From Phycisphaerae bacterium (GTDB lineage Bacteria > Planctomycetota > Phycisphaerae > Sedimentisphaerales > SG8-4), in assembly GCA_030613765.1 (NCBI GenBank), contig JAUWLI010000007.1:1-23238 (forward strand): 23,238 nucleotides of DNA, in the 5' to 3' direction. The translations under genes and the position numbers were made by a program. Below, piece by piece: positions 1 to 9,200 of this stretch (position 1 is the stretch's first letter; every line of letters starts with the position of its first letter). Under the pieces are notes generated by a model that was given only the letters and a program-made list of their open reading frames with translations, ran no database searches and was not told the DNA's origin.

Positions 1-885
1 CCATCCCGACTCGACCTTCTCGATGATACGTGGAAGATTCTTCACAAACACATGGTTGTGGGAGTACGAGGAGTGCAAATCCCATGCTGAGCAAGTGGCG
101 AGATCAGCTCGATAGTATTGTGTTTCTCTGAGTCGATTGGAGACCATTTTTTCCCATCTGTCCAGCTTTCGTCGTGCTGCTGGTGGGTTCGTTGCCCCCT
201 CCAATAGATGAGGCGGATTGGAGCCTTTACTTGTCGCCATCCATGATGTTCTCAAGGGAAGCAGGTTTTCGAAACGCCTGATATCCACAAGGAACTTTCG
301 ACTCGTGAACTCTTTGAATAGATAGAAGCCTCCAGGATCTCTCTCATAGGGAACCTTCTGGTAGAGTAGGCCGTCTCCAGTGGGTGGACCTGACAAAGGA
401 CACGCGCAGGCTATCTCAGGATATTGGCGGAGTTTCTTCATGGCGTCCTCTATCCAGTTATAATTGGGAGCCTGATAGATGAGCATGTCAGTATCGAAAT
501 GGAGCAGATAGTCACTCTGCGCTTGCTCAAGGGAGAAGATATAGCCAAGGACAGGAGCGCCGCGGAAGTCATGCGTCTCTCGGGTGCATTCACGCAGATG
601 CTTATTGTAGACTCTGTGACGGTAGACTTCGGAGAAATCTATGTGAATGACCGTATCCACTACTCTAGAGGCCAACAACCTATCACAGCACGCCTCCAAC
701 TCGGCCAAGGTGCCAATACACGGCCTGGCAAGAAAGTCGCCTGCAAGTGGACTCGCATCTACTACGACGACTTTCTGGGAGAAAGAGTAGTTGCACATTC
801 TAATTATATGCGAGATTGTTTGCAGCATGAATGCTGTGTCCGAGCGAGCCGCCAAGAACCAAATTGAGCACGTTGGTGATTCCAT
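1..885 (-). CDS. Glycosyltransferase-like protein, 3' end cut by window edge
   Basis: Reading the minus strand from ATG at 885 gives 295 codons open to the window edge, so the gene is intact but truncated by the window. It aligns without gaps to the first 295 residues of the 315-residue protein at 1951-2898, at about 60% identity by eye, so only about 20 C-terminal residues should be missing. Shared landmarks are the N-terminal CSIWFL segment, FRGAPVLGYIF, and an HFDTDM segment at residues 129-134. The last looks like the DxD metal/nucleotide-sugar motif of GT-A glycosyltransferases. I do not recognise a named family; glycosyltransferase is inferred from this motif and from the neighbours. 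Codon use is visibly more GC-rich than in the paralogue, which argues against a very recent tandem duplication. The ATG sits just after an AGG, too close for a standard ribosome site, so the start rests mainly on alignment to the paralogue. Confidence 0.75.
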   Translation of the reverse strand, partial: MESPTCSIWFLAARSDTAFMLQTISHIIRMCNYSFSQKVVVVDASPLAGDFLARPCIGTLAELEACCDRLLASRVVDTVIHIDFSEVYRHRVYNKHLRECTRETHDFRGAPVLGYIFSLEQAQSDYLLHFDTDMLIYQAPNYNWIEDAMKKLRQYPEIACACPLSGPPTGDGLLYQKVPYERDPGGFYLFKEFTSRKFLVDIRRFENLLPLRTSWMATSKGSNPPHLLEGATNPPAARRKLDRWEKMVSNRLRETQYYRADLATCSAWDLHSSYSHNHVFVKNLPRIIEKVESGW

Positions 886-1099
886 CCTACTTAGACCATT
901 CATCATTCAGAAGACTGATTTGCCACACACACATTGAGCATTCTTCTGGTGGACATACAAAGCTCGGTTGTTGCACTGGCTAAGACTCTGGCCTCGAAGC
1001 CATACCACCATGACTACCTGCGCTTTTCAGGAAAAGGTTTTCAAAGAATCTGTCAAAAAAGATTCAGGATGCAGGGGACAAGCTTCGCTTGACCTCTGC

Positions 1100-1963
1100 C
1101 TATTCACTTAGCCACTTCTTCATCGCTGGGAACTTTCGCTGGAGATCATAACATGTGACCGTATCGCGCATCGATAAATGGGTCTGACAGGTTTTCAACG
1201 CCCAGTACGCCAAATAACGCTCCAATAGGCCGCTATACTTGGGCGGGCAAGCTCTTCTCACTGGTTCTGGATCTGTCAAGATAGGAAGAGGTGGGCAAAT
1301 CCCTTTACGGCCGAAAAATCCAAAGGTAGATGCTTCTATATGGTAAACTGTGAGAGGAGATGGATCTCTGAATATTTGGTAGTTCAAAATAACCTGTAGC
1401 CACAAATATCCATCTTCACCATAAGTACAACGATTCTCATAGAACCCCCCAAATTCTAATAATGTTGCTCTGTGGCACAAAACTGTACAGGCAGAGTGAA
1501 TAACGTCAAGTGCGTCTTTCATTTCTCTTGGCTCAATCTGTACAGGTAACTCCCAGCGCCCATAACTCATTCTTCGATTATGAGGTGAGGGTTTGCCAGT
1601 CCTTCCGTCTATGAAGCCTACTGTACAAAGAACACAATTAGTGTTCTTGTTCAAATGACCCAACGTTACCTTCAAAAAATCAGGTAGCCACTCATCATCT
1701 GCGTCCAGAAATGCTACATAGTGTCCTGTTGTTTCCCTGATGCCCCTGTTGCGAGCTGCACCCTGTCCGGCATTATCCTGTTGGAGGAGTCGCAACCTTG
1801 TGTCTTTGTACCTTCGGACAATATCCGGGCCTTCGTCCTCTGAGCCGTCATCAACAACGACCACCTCAAAATCTTCGAACGTCTGGCTAAACACTGAATC
1901 CAGCGCACGCCCAACGTACTCGCCCTTGTTATAAAGGGGTATAATTACACTTACATCCGCCAT
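1100..1963 (-). CDS. Family 2 glycosyltransferase (GT-A fold)
   Basis: The protein has about 287 residues and a classical GT2 N-terminus: VSVIIPLYNKGEYV, then VVVVDDGSED (residues 34-43), then AFLDADDEWLP with the metal-binding DADD at about 87-90. GT2 enzymes move a sugar from a nucleotide donor to a lipid, glycan or protein acceptor on the cytoplasmic face of the membrane. The acceptor cannot be read from sequence, and no transmembrane segment is evident. I chose ATG at 1963; the reading frame extends two codons further to a TTG at 1969. Either way the start overlaps the end of the upstream gene (stop at 1951), so the two are probably translationally coupled. It lies between two paralogous glycosyltransferase-like genes on the same strand, consistent with one surface-glycan transcription unit. 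The GT2 assignment is firm; the substrate is unknown. Confidence 0.9.
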   Translation of the reverse strand: MADVSVIIPLYNKGEYVGRALDSVFSQTFEDFEVVVVDDGSEDEGPDIVRRYKDTRLRLLQQDNAGQGAARNRGIRETTGHYVAFLDADDEWLPDFLKVTLGHLNKNTNCVLCTVGFIDGRTGKPSPHNRRMSYGRWELPVQIEPREMKDALDVIHSACTVLCHRATLLEFGGFYENRCTYGEDGYLWLQVILNYQIFRDPSPLTVYHIEASTFGFFGRKGICPPLPILTDPEPVRRACPPKYSGLLERYLAYWALKTCQTHLSMRDTVTCYDLQRKFPAMKKWLSE

Positions 1964-2898
1964 AACCAAGATTCAAAAAGAAGATTGTAGTGTCCTGCCT
2001 GCTCAGGTGGATACCACCCTGATTCGATCTTTTCGATAATGCGCGGTAGATTCTCAACGAAGACCTTATCATGTGTATATGATGAGTGAACTGCCCATGC
2101 CGAGCAAGTATCAAGGTCTATCCTGAAATATGGTGTTTCTCTTAGACGATTTGATACCATATTCTCCCACCTGTCCAATTCTTTTTCCGCTGTGAATGGA
2201 TCTATAATTGTTTGTAATAGATGAGGCAAGTTTGAAGGCCGACTTTTGGCCTTCCATGATATTCGTAGTGGGAGTAGTTTTTGGAAACGTTTAATATCGA
2301 CAAGAAATTTTCGACTCGTAAATTGCTTGAATCGATAAAAACCTCGAGGGTCTTTTTCATAAGGAGCCCTCTGATGAAGAAGGCCATCTTCACTGGGTGG
2401 ACCTGACAGAGGAGTAACGCATACTATCTCTGGATATTGGCACAATTTCTCAATGCCTTCTTTTACCCAATTGTAGTTGGGATCATGATAGATCAGCATG
2501 TCTGTGTTGAAATGGAGAATATAGTCACTTTGGGCTTCCTCGAGTAGAAAGATATAGCCAAGGACAGGAGCACCTCTAAAATTATGTGTTTGTCTAATGA
2601 ATTGGCCGAAATGCTTTACATGAGCCTTATACTGATAATCCTCGGAGAAGTCAATATTAATAATTTTGTCTATTACTCCGGATTTCAATAAGTTGTCACA
2701 ACACTTTTGCAGTTCTGTTAACGTTCCTATACATGGTCTTGAAATATAATCGCCCGACAATGGATTTGTATCTACAGCTACAACTCTTTGGGAAAATGGA
2801 TAATTGCACATCCTGATTATATGAGGAATGGTCTGCATCATGAATGACACATCTGAACGGGCCACCAAAAACCAAATGGAACAACTTGGTATTTTCAT
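1951..2898 (-). CDS. Glycosyltransferase-like protein, paralogue of the gene at the window start
   Basis: This 315-residue protein has no signal peptide or clear membrane helix. It is a full-length version of the partial protein at 1-885. At the position of the paralogue's DTD motif (residues 131-133) it carries NTD in HFNTDM: the first acidic residue is replaced by Asn, which could alter metal or donor binding or indicate divergence. Other conserved blocks are FRGAPVLGYIF, PLSGPPSEDGLL, FTSRKFLVDI and SNRLRET. A GT-A-like sugar transferase is the most economical reading, supported by three more glycosyltransferases in the same run, but I cannot name a family. An AGGG lies about 8 nt upstream of the ATG and supports the start. 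The stop overlaps the start of the following GT2 gene by 13 bp. Confidence 0.75.
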   Translation of the reverse strand: MKIPSCSIWFLVARSDVSFMMQTIPHIIRMCNYPFSQRVVAVDTNPLSGDYISRPCIGTLTELQKCCDNLLKSGVIDKIINIDFSEDYQYKAHVKHFGQFIRQTHNFRGAPVLGYIFLLEEAQSDYILHFNTDMLIYHDPNYNWVKEGIEKLCQYPEIVCVTPLSGPPSEDGLLHQRAPYEKDPRGFYRFKQFTSRKFLVDIKRFQKLLPLRISWKAKSRPSNLPHLLQTIIDPFTAEKELDRWENMVSNRLRETPYFRIDLDTCSAWAVHSSYTHDKVFVENLPRIIEKIESGWYPPEQAGHYNLLFESWLWRM

Positions 2899-2992
2899 TA
2901 CTGCCCTAAAATCAATAATATGATGGAGTATATTTTCTCAAACTCTATTTTATCTAAATGTTCGCACTTTGGTAAAATCTCAGATTTTGTTG

Positions 2993-3727
2993 CTATGTAT
3001 GCCTAAGAAGTTTGTCCCTATGGTTACGTAGGGCTGTATCCCATCCGGCAAATTCATTAGCCAGTTCCATTTTCCATAGGCAATTGTCCTCTTTAGCATA
3101 CTCAAGCTCTCTAGGCCGACCGAAGGTTGCATGGTTTTCTTCCTTAGAATATGGAGCTACATAGATCTTGACGCTGGTTTTCAATTTGGCTGAGAACCAG
3201 ATGTCATCGCTGTAATTAAAGGCGTCCTCAGGAAAAGGGAAAACGTCAGCTTCGAAGAAATCTGTCCTAAATAATGCGGTGCCAATACCCACGTAGATAT
3301 GAGAAGGAACAGGTTCAATAGTATGTTCTGCATGTATCACCCTGCCATTAGGATAATGTAGTGTGTGTCCGGGTTCCCAAATCCTGCCTCTACCGCACAC
3401 AACATGTCTTGGCAGTTTATGGCTCCAATTCAACAGATTAACAAACCAATTGCTTGGGAAGATAGAGTCATCATCTGCGACAATGTATTGCTCAATCCCA
3501 AGGTCAATGTAAAGTGGCGAATGTTTCTTAAAAGCCCCATAATCTGGTGACCTGACTATGCGTATGCCACTGTCTTTTATGAAGGCAGGTAACTCCAAGT
3601 TTTGAGCAACAGTCAAAATGACTCGGTCCGCAGGCCATTGGTCCAAAATAGACGATAGCATTGGTCCAATTTTTCTAACTCTTGCTTCATGAGTAGTAAC
3701 ACTGATGTATGTGTCTTTTATGTTCAT
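2993..3727 (-). CDS. Glycosyltransferase-like protein with DDD and DDIW motifs
   Basis: The protein has about 244 residues from ATG at 3727; a TTG at 3745 would add six. It begins with a short strand (TYISVTTHEAR) and an arginine, as in GT-A folds. YIVADDDSIFP follows, with an acidic triad at about residues 85-87 matching a DxD site, and then a late FNYSDDIWFSAKL block. A DD-x-W motif near the C-terminus occurs in several small glycosyltransferase families, where it helps bind acceptor and donor. No signal peptide or membrane segment is seen. It is the first gene of the minus-strand run; about 95 bp separate its stop from the next start. The start is uncertain because neither candidate has a strong ribosome site; ATG was preferred over TTG. 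Activity as a sugar transferase is likely; family and substrate are not known. Confidence 0.75.
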   Translation of the reverse strand: MNIKDTYISVTTHEARVRKIGPMLSSILDQWPADRVILTVAQNLELPAFIKDSGIRIVRSPDYGAFKKHSPLYIDLGIEQYIVADDDSIFPSNWFVNLLNWSHKLPRHVVCGRGRIWEPGHTLHYPNGRVIHAEHTIEPVPSHIYVGIGTALFRTDFFEADVFPFPEDAFNYSDDIWFSAKLKTSVKIYVAPYSKEENHATFGRPRELEYAKEDNCLWKMELANEFAGWDTALRNHRDKLLRHT

Positions 3728-4058
3728 ATTAAACAAGTTGCTCAATGGATTACAGAAAGAGGAACAGGCCCCGTTAGGGAGAAGCAGGTTTGTGCAGGAA
3801 AACTAACTGGAGATTTTCTACAAACACCGCGTACAATGCTCCTAAAAATTCCGATAAGTTAATTTTGCCAGATTTATCACCATACAGCAATTGTTTTTAT
3901 ATGTTTTCAGGTAAATATTATGGCCTTATTGAAAAACTATAGGGGTTTACTGATTATAACGGTTTTTTAGTTTGAATAGAGCAAGGAACGATATATAATT
4001 TTCAGGTTCAATCAGTTAAGTTCAGGTCCACAAAAGCAGATTCAAGGCGATTTGCAAT
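3728..4058. other. Divergent intergenic region
   Basis: These 331 AT-rich bases lie between the minus-strand glycosyltransferase run and the plus-strand pair, so they should hold promoters for both directions. The only convincing signal I see is the plus-strand promoter listed at 3972-3999. No RNA gene, hairpin terminator or small reading frame with a ribosome site is apparent. Confidence 0.5.
3972..3999 (+). promoter_or_regulatory. Candidate sigma-70-type promoter for the GT2 pair
   Basis: A TTGAAT box at 3972-3977 and a perfect TATAAT at 3994-3999 are separated by 16 bp, about 60 bp before the ATG at 4059. This is a good match to the vegetative consensus, but the surroundings are AT-rich, so chance matches are easier. 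Confidence 0.45.
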
Positions 4059-4910
4059 ATGGAGAAAATATCAATCATTATTCCAACTTATAATTGCAAA
4101 AGTGAAAAGAAAAATTGCATAGAGATTGCATTGAGGGCGTTGCAAAATCAGACACTTAAGACCTTCGAAGTGGTTATTGTGGATAATGCCACAAATGACA
4201 ATACGTTGACAGATCTATTGCCTTTGTTTGATTCATTCTCGGAACAAGGTATAGGGATAAATGTGGTCAGATGTGAGATGAGGGGAAACAAGTGTTTAGC
4301 CAGAAATATTGGGGCGGAGGCTGCGAAAGGTGAAATTTTGGTTTTTATGGACGATGACACTGTTTTAATGACAGATGAGGCATTGGGATTCATTTCGAAC
4401 AGCTTGCAGTGTTATCAATTCGCATGTGGCGCAAAACGGTATTGGACTATTTTATATTGGGATGGGCAAAAAGCGTTGACTGAATCGAGAGCTAATCAAT
4501 TCGATTATTTGAAATCGATCGCTCATCTTCCACATGGGATAAAGAGAGGCTCAGGCATGCGCGACTTGATGGAATTTACTTGGATTGCCTGCTTTGGAGC
4601 GATCTATAAAAGTGATTTCGAAAAGATCGGCGGCTTTGATATCAACTACTCCGGTTGGGGACGCCACGATATGGACTTGATGCTCAGGCTACTCGTTAGA
4701 AACTTCAGATTTGTGAACCTATTTGACAAAGTTTCTGTTATTCACCTAAATCATAAAGTGATCCAGCAGGACATACAGAAAAAACATCAGAACATTTCTT
4801 ATTATTTGGAGATGGAAAAGAAATTGGGTTTCGTGTTCAAGCCTAATCATCTTTTTGGTTTATTCGAAGGAGATGGTAAGGAAGTGTTAGTAGAGAGAAA
4901 AGAGGATTAG
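4059..4910 (+). CDS. Family 2 glycosyltransferase with GWG(R/H)D C-terminal motif
   Basis: This 283-residue GT2 protein has KISIIIPTYNC at the N-terminus, VVIVDNATND (residues 38-47) and FMDDDTVL with the acidic triad at about 98-100. GGFDINYSGWGRHDMDLMLR follows at about 191-210. The GWG-x-x-D block is the acceptor-side motif shared with galactosyltransferase-like C-terminal domains (Glyco_transf_7C type) and points to a chondroitin-polymerase or GalNAc/Gal-transferase-like subgroup; this comes from family knowledge, not proof of substrate. It is the first gene of a two-gene unit, ending one base before the next start. An AAGG lies about 11 nt before the ATG, a loose ribosome site. It is AT-rich compared with the right half of the window. 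Confidence 0.9.
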   Translation: MEKISIIIPTYNCKSEKKNCIEIALRALQNQTLKTFEVVIVDNATNDNTLTDLLPLFDSFSEQGIGINVVRCEMRGNKCLARNIGAEAAKGEILVFMDDDTVLMTDEALGFISNSLQCYQFACGAKRYWTILYWDGQKALTESRANQFDYLKSIAHLPHGIKRGSGMRDLMEFTWIACFGAIYKSDFEKIGGFDINYSGWGRHDMDLMLRLLVRNFRFVNLFDKVSVIHLNHKVIQQDIQKKHQNISYYLEMEKKLGFVFKPNHLFGLFEGDGKEVLVERKED

Positions 4911-4911
4911 T

Positions 4912-5766
4912 ATGATAAGTATCATAACATCAACAAGAAATTCATTTTTGCAGAAGAAGGGGAGTCTGGAATTAATGTTAAAGAGTCTGAAAAAACAGAC
5001 AAGCCATGAAGACTATGAATTGGTTATTGTTGACAATGGCTCTAATGACGATTCTCTTGACTTCCTGGAAAGTTTTAAACGTGATGCTCCTTTTCAAAGT
5101 ATGAGGATTATTAAGAATGATGTTGAGGTTTCAAACAGATCCAGGAGCAGAAATCTCGCTTGCCAAAAGGCGGACGGTGAGTTTTTTCTTTTTATTGATG
5201 ATGATGTTGTATTACCCGATAAATACATATTAAAAAATATCCGGAAATTTGCGAAAGAGGGCTTTTTCGCCACTGGTGCTGCAAGATGCTGGACATATAT
5301 AAATTGGAAAAGAGAAGTCCTATTGGAAAATATAAAAAAAGAAGAATGGCCGAAAGACTCAGAATACTATTTCCTCCCTAAGGGCATTAAGCGGGAAACA
5401 GGCTATAGAGATTTATTTGAATATTCTTTTATTGGCAATTTTGGTTTGGTTGACAGAAAGAGTTTTTTTAACGCGGGTGGTTTCGATGAGACAACATTCA
5501 ATGGCTGGGGACGCGAAGATGTGGACTTAATGCTGAGGCTCTATCTGAACAAGACAAAATTTCGGCTGTTGTTTGATGACATTGGGATTATACACTTGAA
5601 TCACTCGTTAAGCAGATCTGATGCTGAGCAAAGATCAGAATCTTTTCAAAAATATAAAAAACGCGAGTCTGAATTAGGTTTTGTTTTTAAAGTAAATCAT
5701 CTATATGGCGTATTTGAAAACGATGGAACGGCAATCTTGGAACCTCTCAACAGTGGAGATTCTTGA
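4912..5766 (+). CDS. Family 2 glycosyltransferase, tandem paralogue of the preceding gene
   Basis: This 284-residue protein is clearly a paralogue of the gene before it, with the same layout: MISIITSTRN, LVIVDNGSND (37-46), FIDDDVVLP (triad at about 96-98) and FNGWGREDVDLMLRL (GWG at 198-200). Unlike its neighbour it has the usual acidic Glu after GWGR (GWGRED against GWGRHD). That Glu-Asp pair is the more typical catalytic/metal arrangement, so the two copies may have different acceptors or donors. The ATG lies one base after the preceding stop, with GAGG about 8 nt upstream, so the pair is almost certainly co-transcribed and coupled. Two different transferases in tandem fit a repeating disaccharide or successive sugar additions; that is inference. 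Confidence 0.9.
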   Translation: MISIITSTRNSFLQKKGSLELMLKSLKKQTSHEDYELVIVDNGSNDDSLDFLESFKRDAPFQSMRIIKNDVEVSNRSRSRNLACQKADGEFFLFIDDDVVLPDKYILKNIRKFAKEGFFATGAARCWTYINWKREVLLENIKKEEWPKDSEYYFLPKGIKRETGYRDLFEYSFIGNFGLVDRKSFFNAGGFDETTFNGWGREDVDLMLRLYLNKTKFRLLFDDIGIIHLNHSLSRSDAEQRSESFQKYKKRESELGFVFKVNHLYGVFENDGTAILEPLNSGDS

Positions 5767-6250
5767 ATTAAGAAAGACCTTGCTGTTCCTTGATTTATAA
5801 ATTCCTTGTCTCAGATAGTTTACACGAAAAAAGTTGGCATATAGAAATTCGGTCTTTGGCGGCCATTTTGGCAGTGACCTTATGGAAATGCGATGTAAGC
5901 AGCTAAGGATTATTCGTGCAAATCGATTGAGTGGTTACGCTTAAGTCCTTGATTATTATGAGCTTAACGCCACTTTTTGTCCGGAATCTGCCGTAACTTC
6001 CAGAATTCATTACTCATAGTAGCTTCCAGAGAAACAACCTGGCTAAAGAAGCAGTTGATTATGTTTCTAAACCATAAAAAATTTTTTAGTGACAAATGTT
6101 GTAACAGCACACTGTAGACCTTATAATAATACTTATGCTGGTTATATTAACAGTTCCCGTGCATTTGGCAATTTGTCATGGAAACCCAGGCAGAGATCAT
6201 TCTTCATTGTAATTCGTAGTGTGCAAGCTAACCGTGGGGGCTTGTAAGGA
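5767..6250. other. Intergenic region before the kinase
   Basis: These 484 bp have no coding sequence I can support. The first 300 bp show no convincing terminator for the GT2 pair. The last 150 bp contain the promoter at 6099-6127. A ribosome site (AAGGA, 6246-6250) closes the region. Confidence 0.5.
6099..6127 (+). promoter_or_regulatory. Candidate promoter for the kinase gene
   Basis: TTGTAA (6099-6104) and a perfect TATAAT (6122-6127) are 17 bp apart, the ideal spacing. The implied 5' leader before the kinase start is about 125 nt. This suggests the kinase is transcribed separately from the GT2 genes. Confidence 0.5.
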
Positions 6251-6259
6251 ATGATGTTC

Positions 6260-9200
6260 ATGGGCGAGGATCAGAAAAGGGACAATAAGTCGCCAAACAA
6301 AGAGGGATTACCTTCCACTGCCAGTTCTGTTGGCTCAGAATTCAAGCCTGGTAGCCGCATTGGTTCTTACAAGTTGCTGAGCATCGTTGGAGAGGGTGGT
6401 TTTGCCTTGGTTTATCTGGCTGAACAGGAAAAACCAGTCAGACGAAGAGTAGCATTGAAAGTTATTAAGCCGGGCATGGACTCCAAGCAGGTTATTTCTC
6501 GCTTCGAGGCTGAACGGCAGGCACTGGCTTTGTTGAATCATCCTAATGTTGCCCACGTATACGATGCAGGTACAACCGAGGATGGATATCCGTACTTTGT
6601 TATGGAATATGTCAAGGGCATTTCGCTCACTGAGCACTGCGACCGGCAGAGACTCACTATCGAGGAGCGCATTAAGCTTTTCTTACAAGTATGTGAGGCT
6701 GTCCAGCATGCCCACCAAAAAGGGATCATACACCGTGATATAAAACCTTCGAATATACAGGTATGTATCGAGGGTGAGCGGATTATTCCCAAGGTAATCG
6801 ATTTCGGCATTGCTAAAGCCCTATATCAGCCCTTGATTGACCGAACGCTTTTGACCGAGGAGGGCCAGATAGTCGGCACACCCGAGTACATGAGTCCCGA
6901 ACAGGCGGAGATGACCCACCAGGATATCGATACCCGCACGGATATATATTCTCTGGGTGTGCTTTTATATGAGTTGCTAACGGGATCATTACCTTTCGAA
7001 TCCAAAATACTTCGTGCAGGCAGCCTTGATCAGATTAGGCAGGTTATTCGCGACGAATCGCCAAAGATCCCAAGTGTTCAGGTAAGTAGCCTTAAGGCAG
7101 AAGAAGCGACTAAACTGGCCCAGTGTTGTCGAACCGAAGTCCATGCCCTTCGACGCAAACTCCGTGCTGACCTGGACTGGATCACCTTCAAGGCCATGGA
7201 GAAGAACCGGACGCATCGTTACCAAACGGCTCACGCCATGGCTGAGGATATCCAACGGCACCTCAATCACGAGCCCGTACTTGCTGGGCCGCCCAGCAAA
7301 ATATACCGCCTGAAGAAATTCATCCGGAAGCATCGGGCGCAGGCTATCCGGGCAGCGACGATAGCGATTCTACTTGTCGCTGTAGGAGTGATTTCTGTAA
7401 TGTATCTTCAGGAAAGGAAACGATCTAAAAAGGAAGAATCTCTCAAAGATCAAAACATTCTATCAGGGGCTAAAATACTCCGCTCCTATGGGCATTTTGA
7501 ACAAGCTTTGGCCAGAGTCGTAACTATTATCAATAGTGAGCACGTTGGCCGTGATGCACGATTGCTGCGTGCACAACTCCTTCTGCAGTTGGGACATCTT
7601 GGTAGTGCTATAGCAGAACTTAAACAGCTGCTTGGCGAGGAGCCCGAGATTGCTGGCACTGCGCATTATCTGCTTGCCATGATATATATGGGCAGTGACC
7701 CCACCAAAGCCAAAGAACATCAACAACGCGCTGTGGAATTACCTCCTCAAACCGCCGAGGCCTATTACCTCCGCGCCATGATTGCCAGCTCTTTAGAAGA
7801 CAGACTTGAACATCTGAATAAGGCAGTGGACCTTGATCGGGGTCACTATGATTCTCTTAAAGCACGAGCATTGGTATATTATGCCACTAAAGAGTATCGT
7901 AACATGGAGAGGGACGCAGTAGCTATGACCACTTTAAGTGCTCAGGATCATCTGGGCTACTCTCTGTTGGCAATAGCCGTCCGTGAGACAGGGGATTTCG
8001 CTGCTGCCCTCAAGTATCATAATAGGGCAATCGAATTATCACGTGATGATCCGGAGTTGTACAATCAGCGATATGAGACCTACCAACGCATGGGGAACCA
8101 CCAATCTGCACTTGAAGACGCACAAAGTTGTGTCAAGCTCGCGCCTGAACAACTCATCTGCCATTTTCATCTCTTCACTACATTAGTGTTATTGGAAAAT
8201 TACGAGGCTGCAAGAAAAGAATATAGCGAGATTGTGGGTGCCGATTCCAAACAAAAAAATCTATTTGAAGCGTGGGTTGGGAGGTACGTCTTCAAGGTTC
8301 TGGGCGCTGGACAGCAGTTCGAATTGCCGGAGCGTATTGCACGCGACGAAGCCTTCTCCGCAATGCAAATGGCTGTCGAGTATTACCACAAATTAGAAAA
8401 CAAGGCAGTACGTTTAGTACCTGGAGTGTTTGGTCAGTCGAGCTGGTCACCGGATGGTAAGCAACTGGCCTATGGCCGATCCGACATGCATGCATGGGAA
8501 GCGAAGTCATTGATGGCCGGAGCGCCTGTTCTATCCGGGTCAGGTGGTATTGAGATCTTAGATCTCGACTCCAACACAACTCGTCTATTGGTAAGTTTTG
8601 GCAGAGATCCGGCTTGGTCACCTGATGGTAATGATATCGCTTTCGTCCGAGGGGCAATCGGTGTCCGGGAACAACAAGAGGAGGTATGGATAATCCCAGC
8701 AAAGGGAGGCGAGCCGCGGCGGCTTGCTGAAGGAGGTTGGCCTATCTGGACAAATGACCCAAGACTTCTCTTCTTCCATTCCCGGGAGCAAAAAACGCTT
8801 TATTCCATTCGCACCGACGATCTTACCGCCAAGCGCGAACGCATCATTTCATGCCCAAGTCGGTTCCCGGCCGTATCACCGGATGCAAATTATGTGGCTT
8901 ATGCAGAAGGCGAAGAGCTTCAGATTGTGGACCTATCTTCTGGTTCAGTAAAGGCCAAGTGGATTGCGCCTGTGCCTTTGACAGAGTTGCTTCTGAGGTG
9001 GTCACCGGACGGAAACGAACTGTCTGTGGGAGGGTCCACAGGCTCCGACTTAGGTCTGTGGATTTTCGATATAGAGCGCAAAAAGGCTTGGCATATCTTT
9101 GACTATCCTGCCATATCGGGGATTTGGTCGCCAGACAGGTTACAGATGGTCGTCGAGATCAAGGGGCCTTATAAAGAGAACTGGCTTGTAACTCTCTACC

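Noticed and set aside
424..867. Plus-strand open frame of 147 codons
   Set aside because: It lies opposite the partial minus-strand gene <1-885, whose protein aligns without gaps to the paralogue at 1951-2898.
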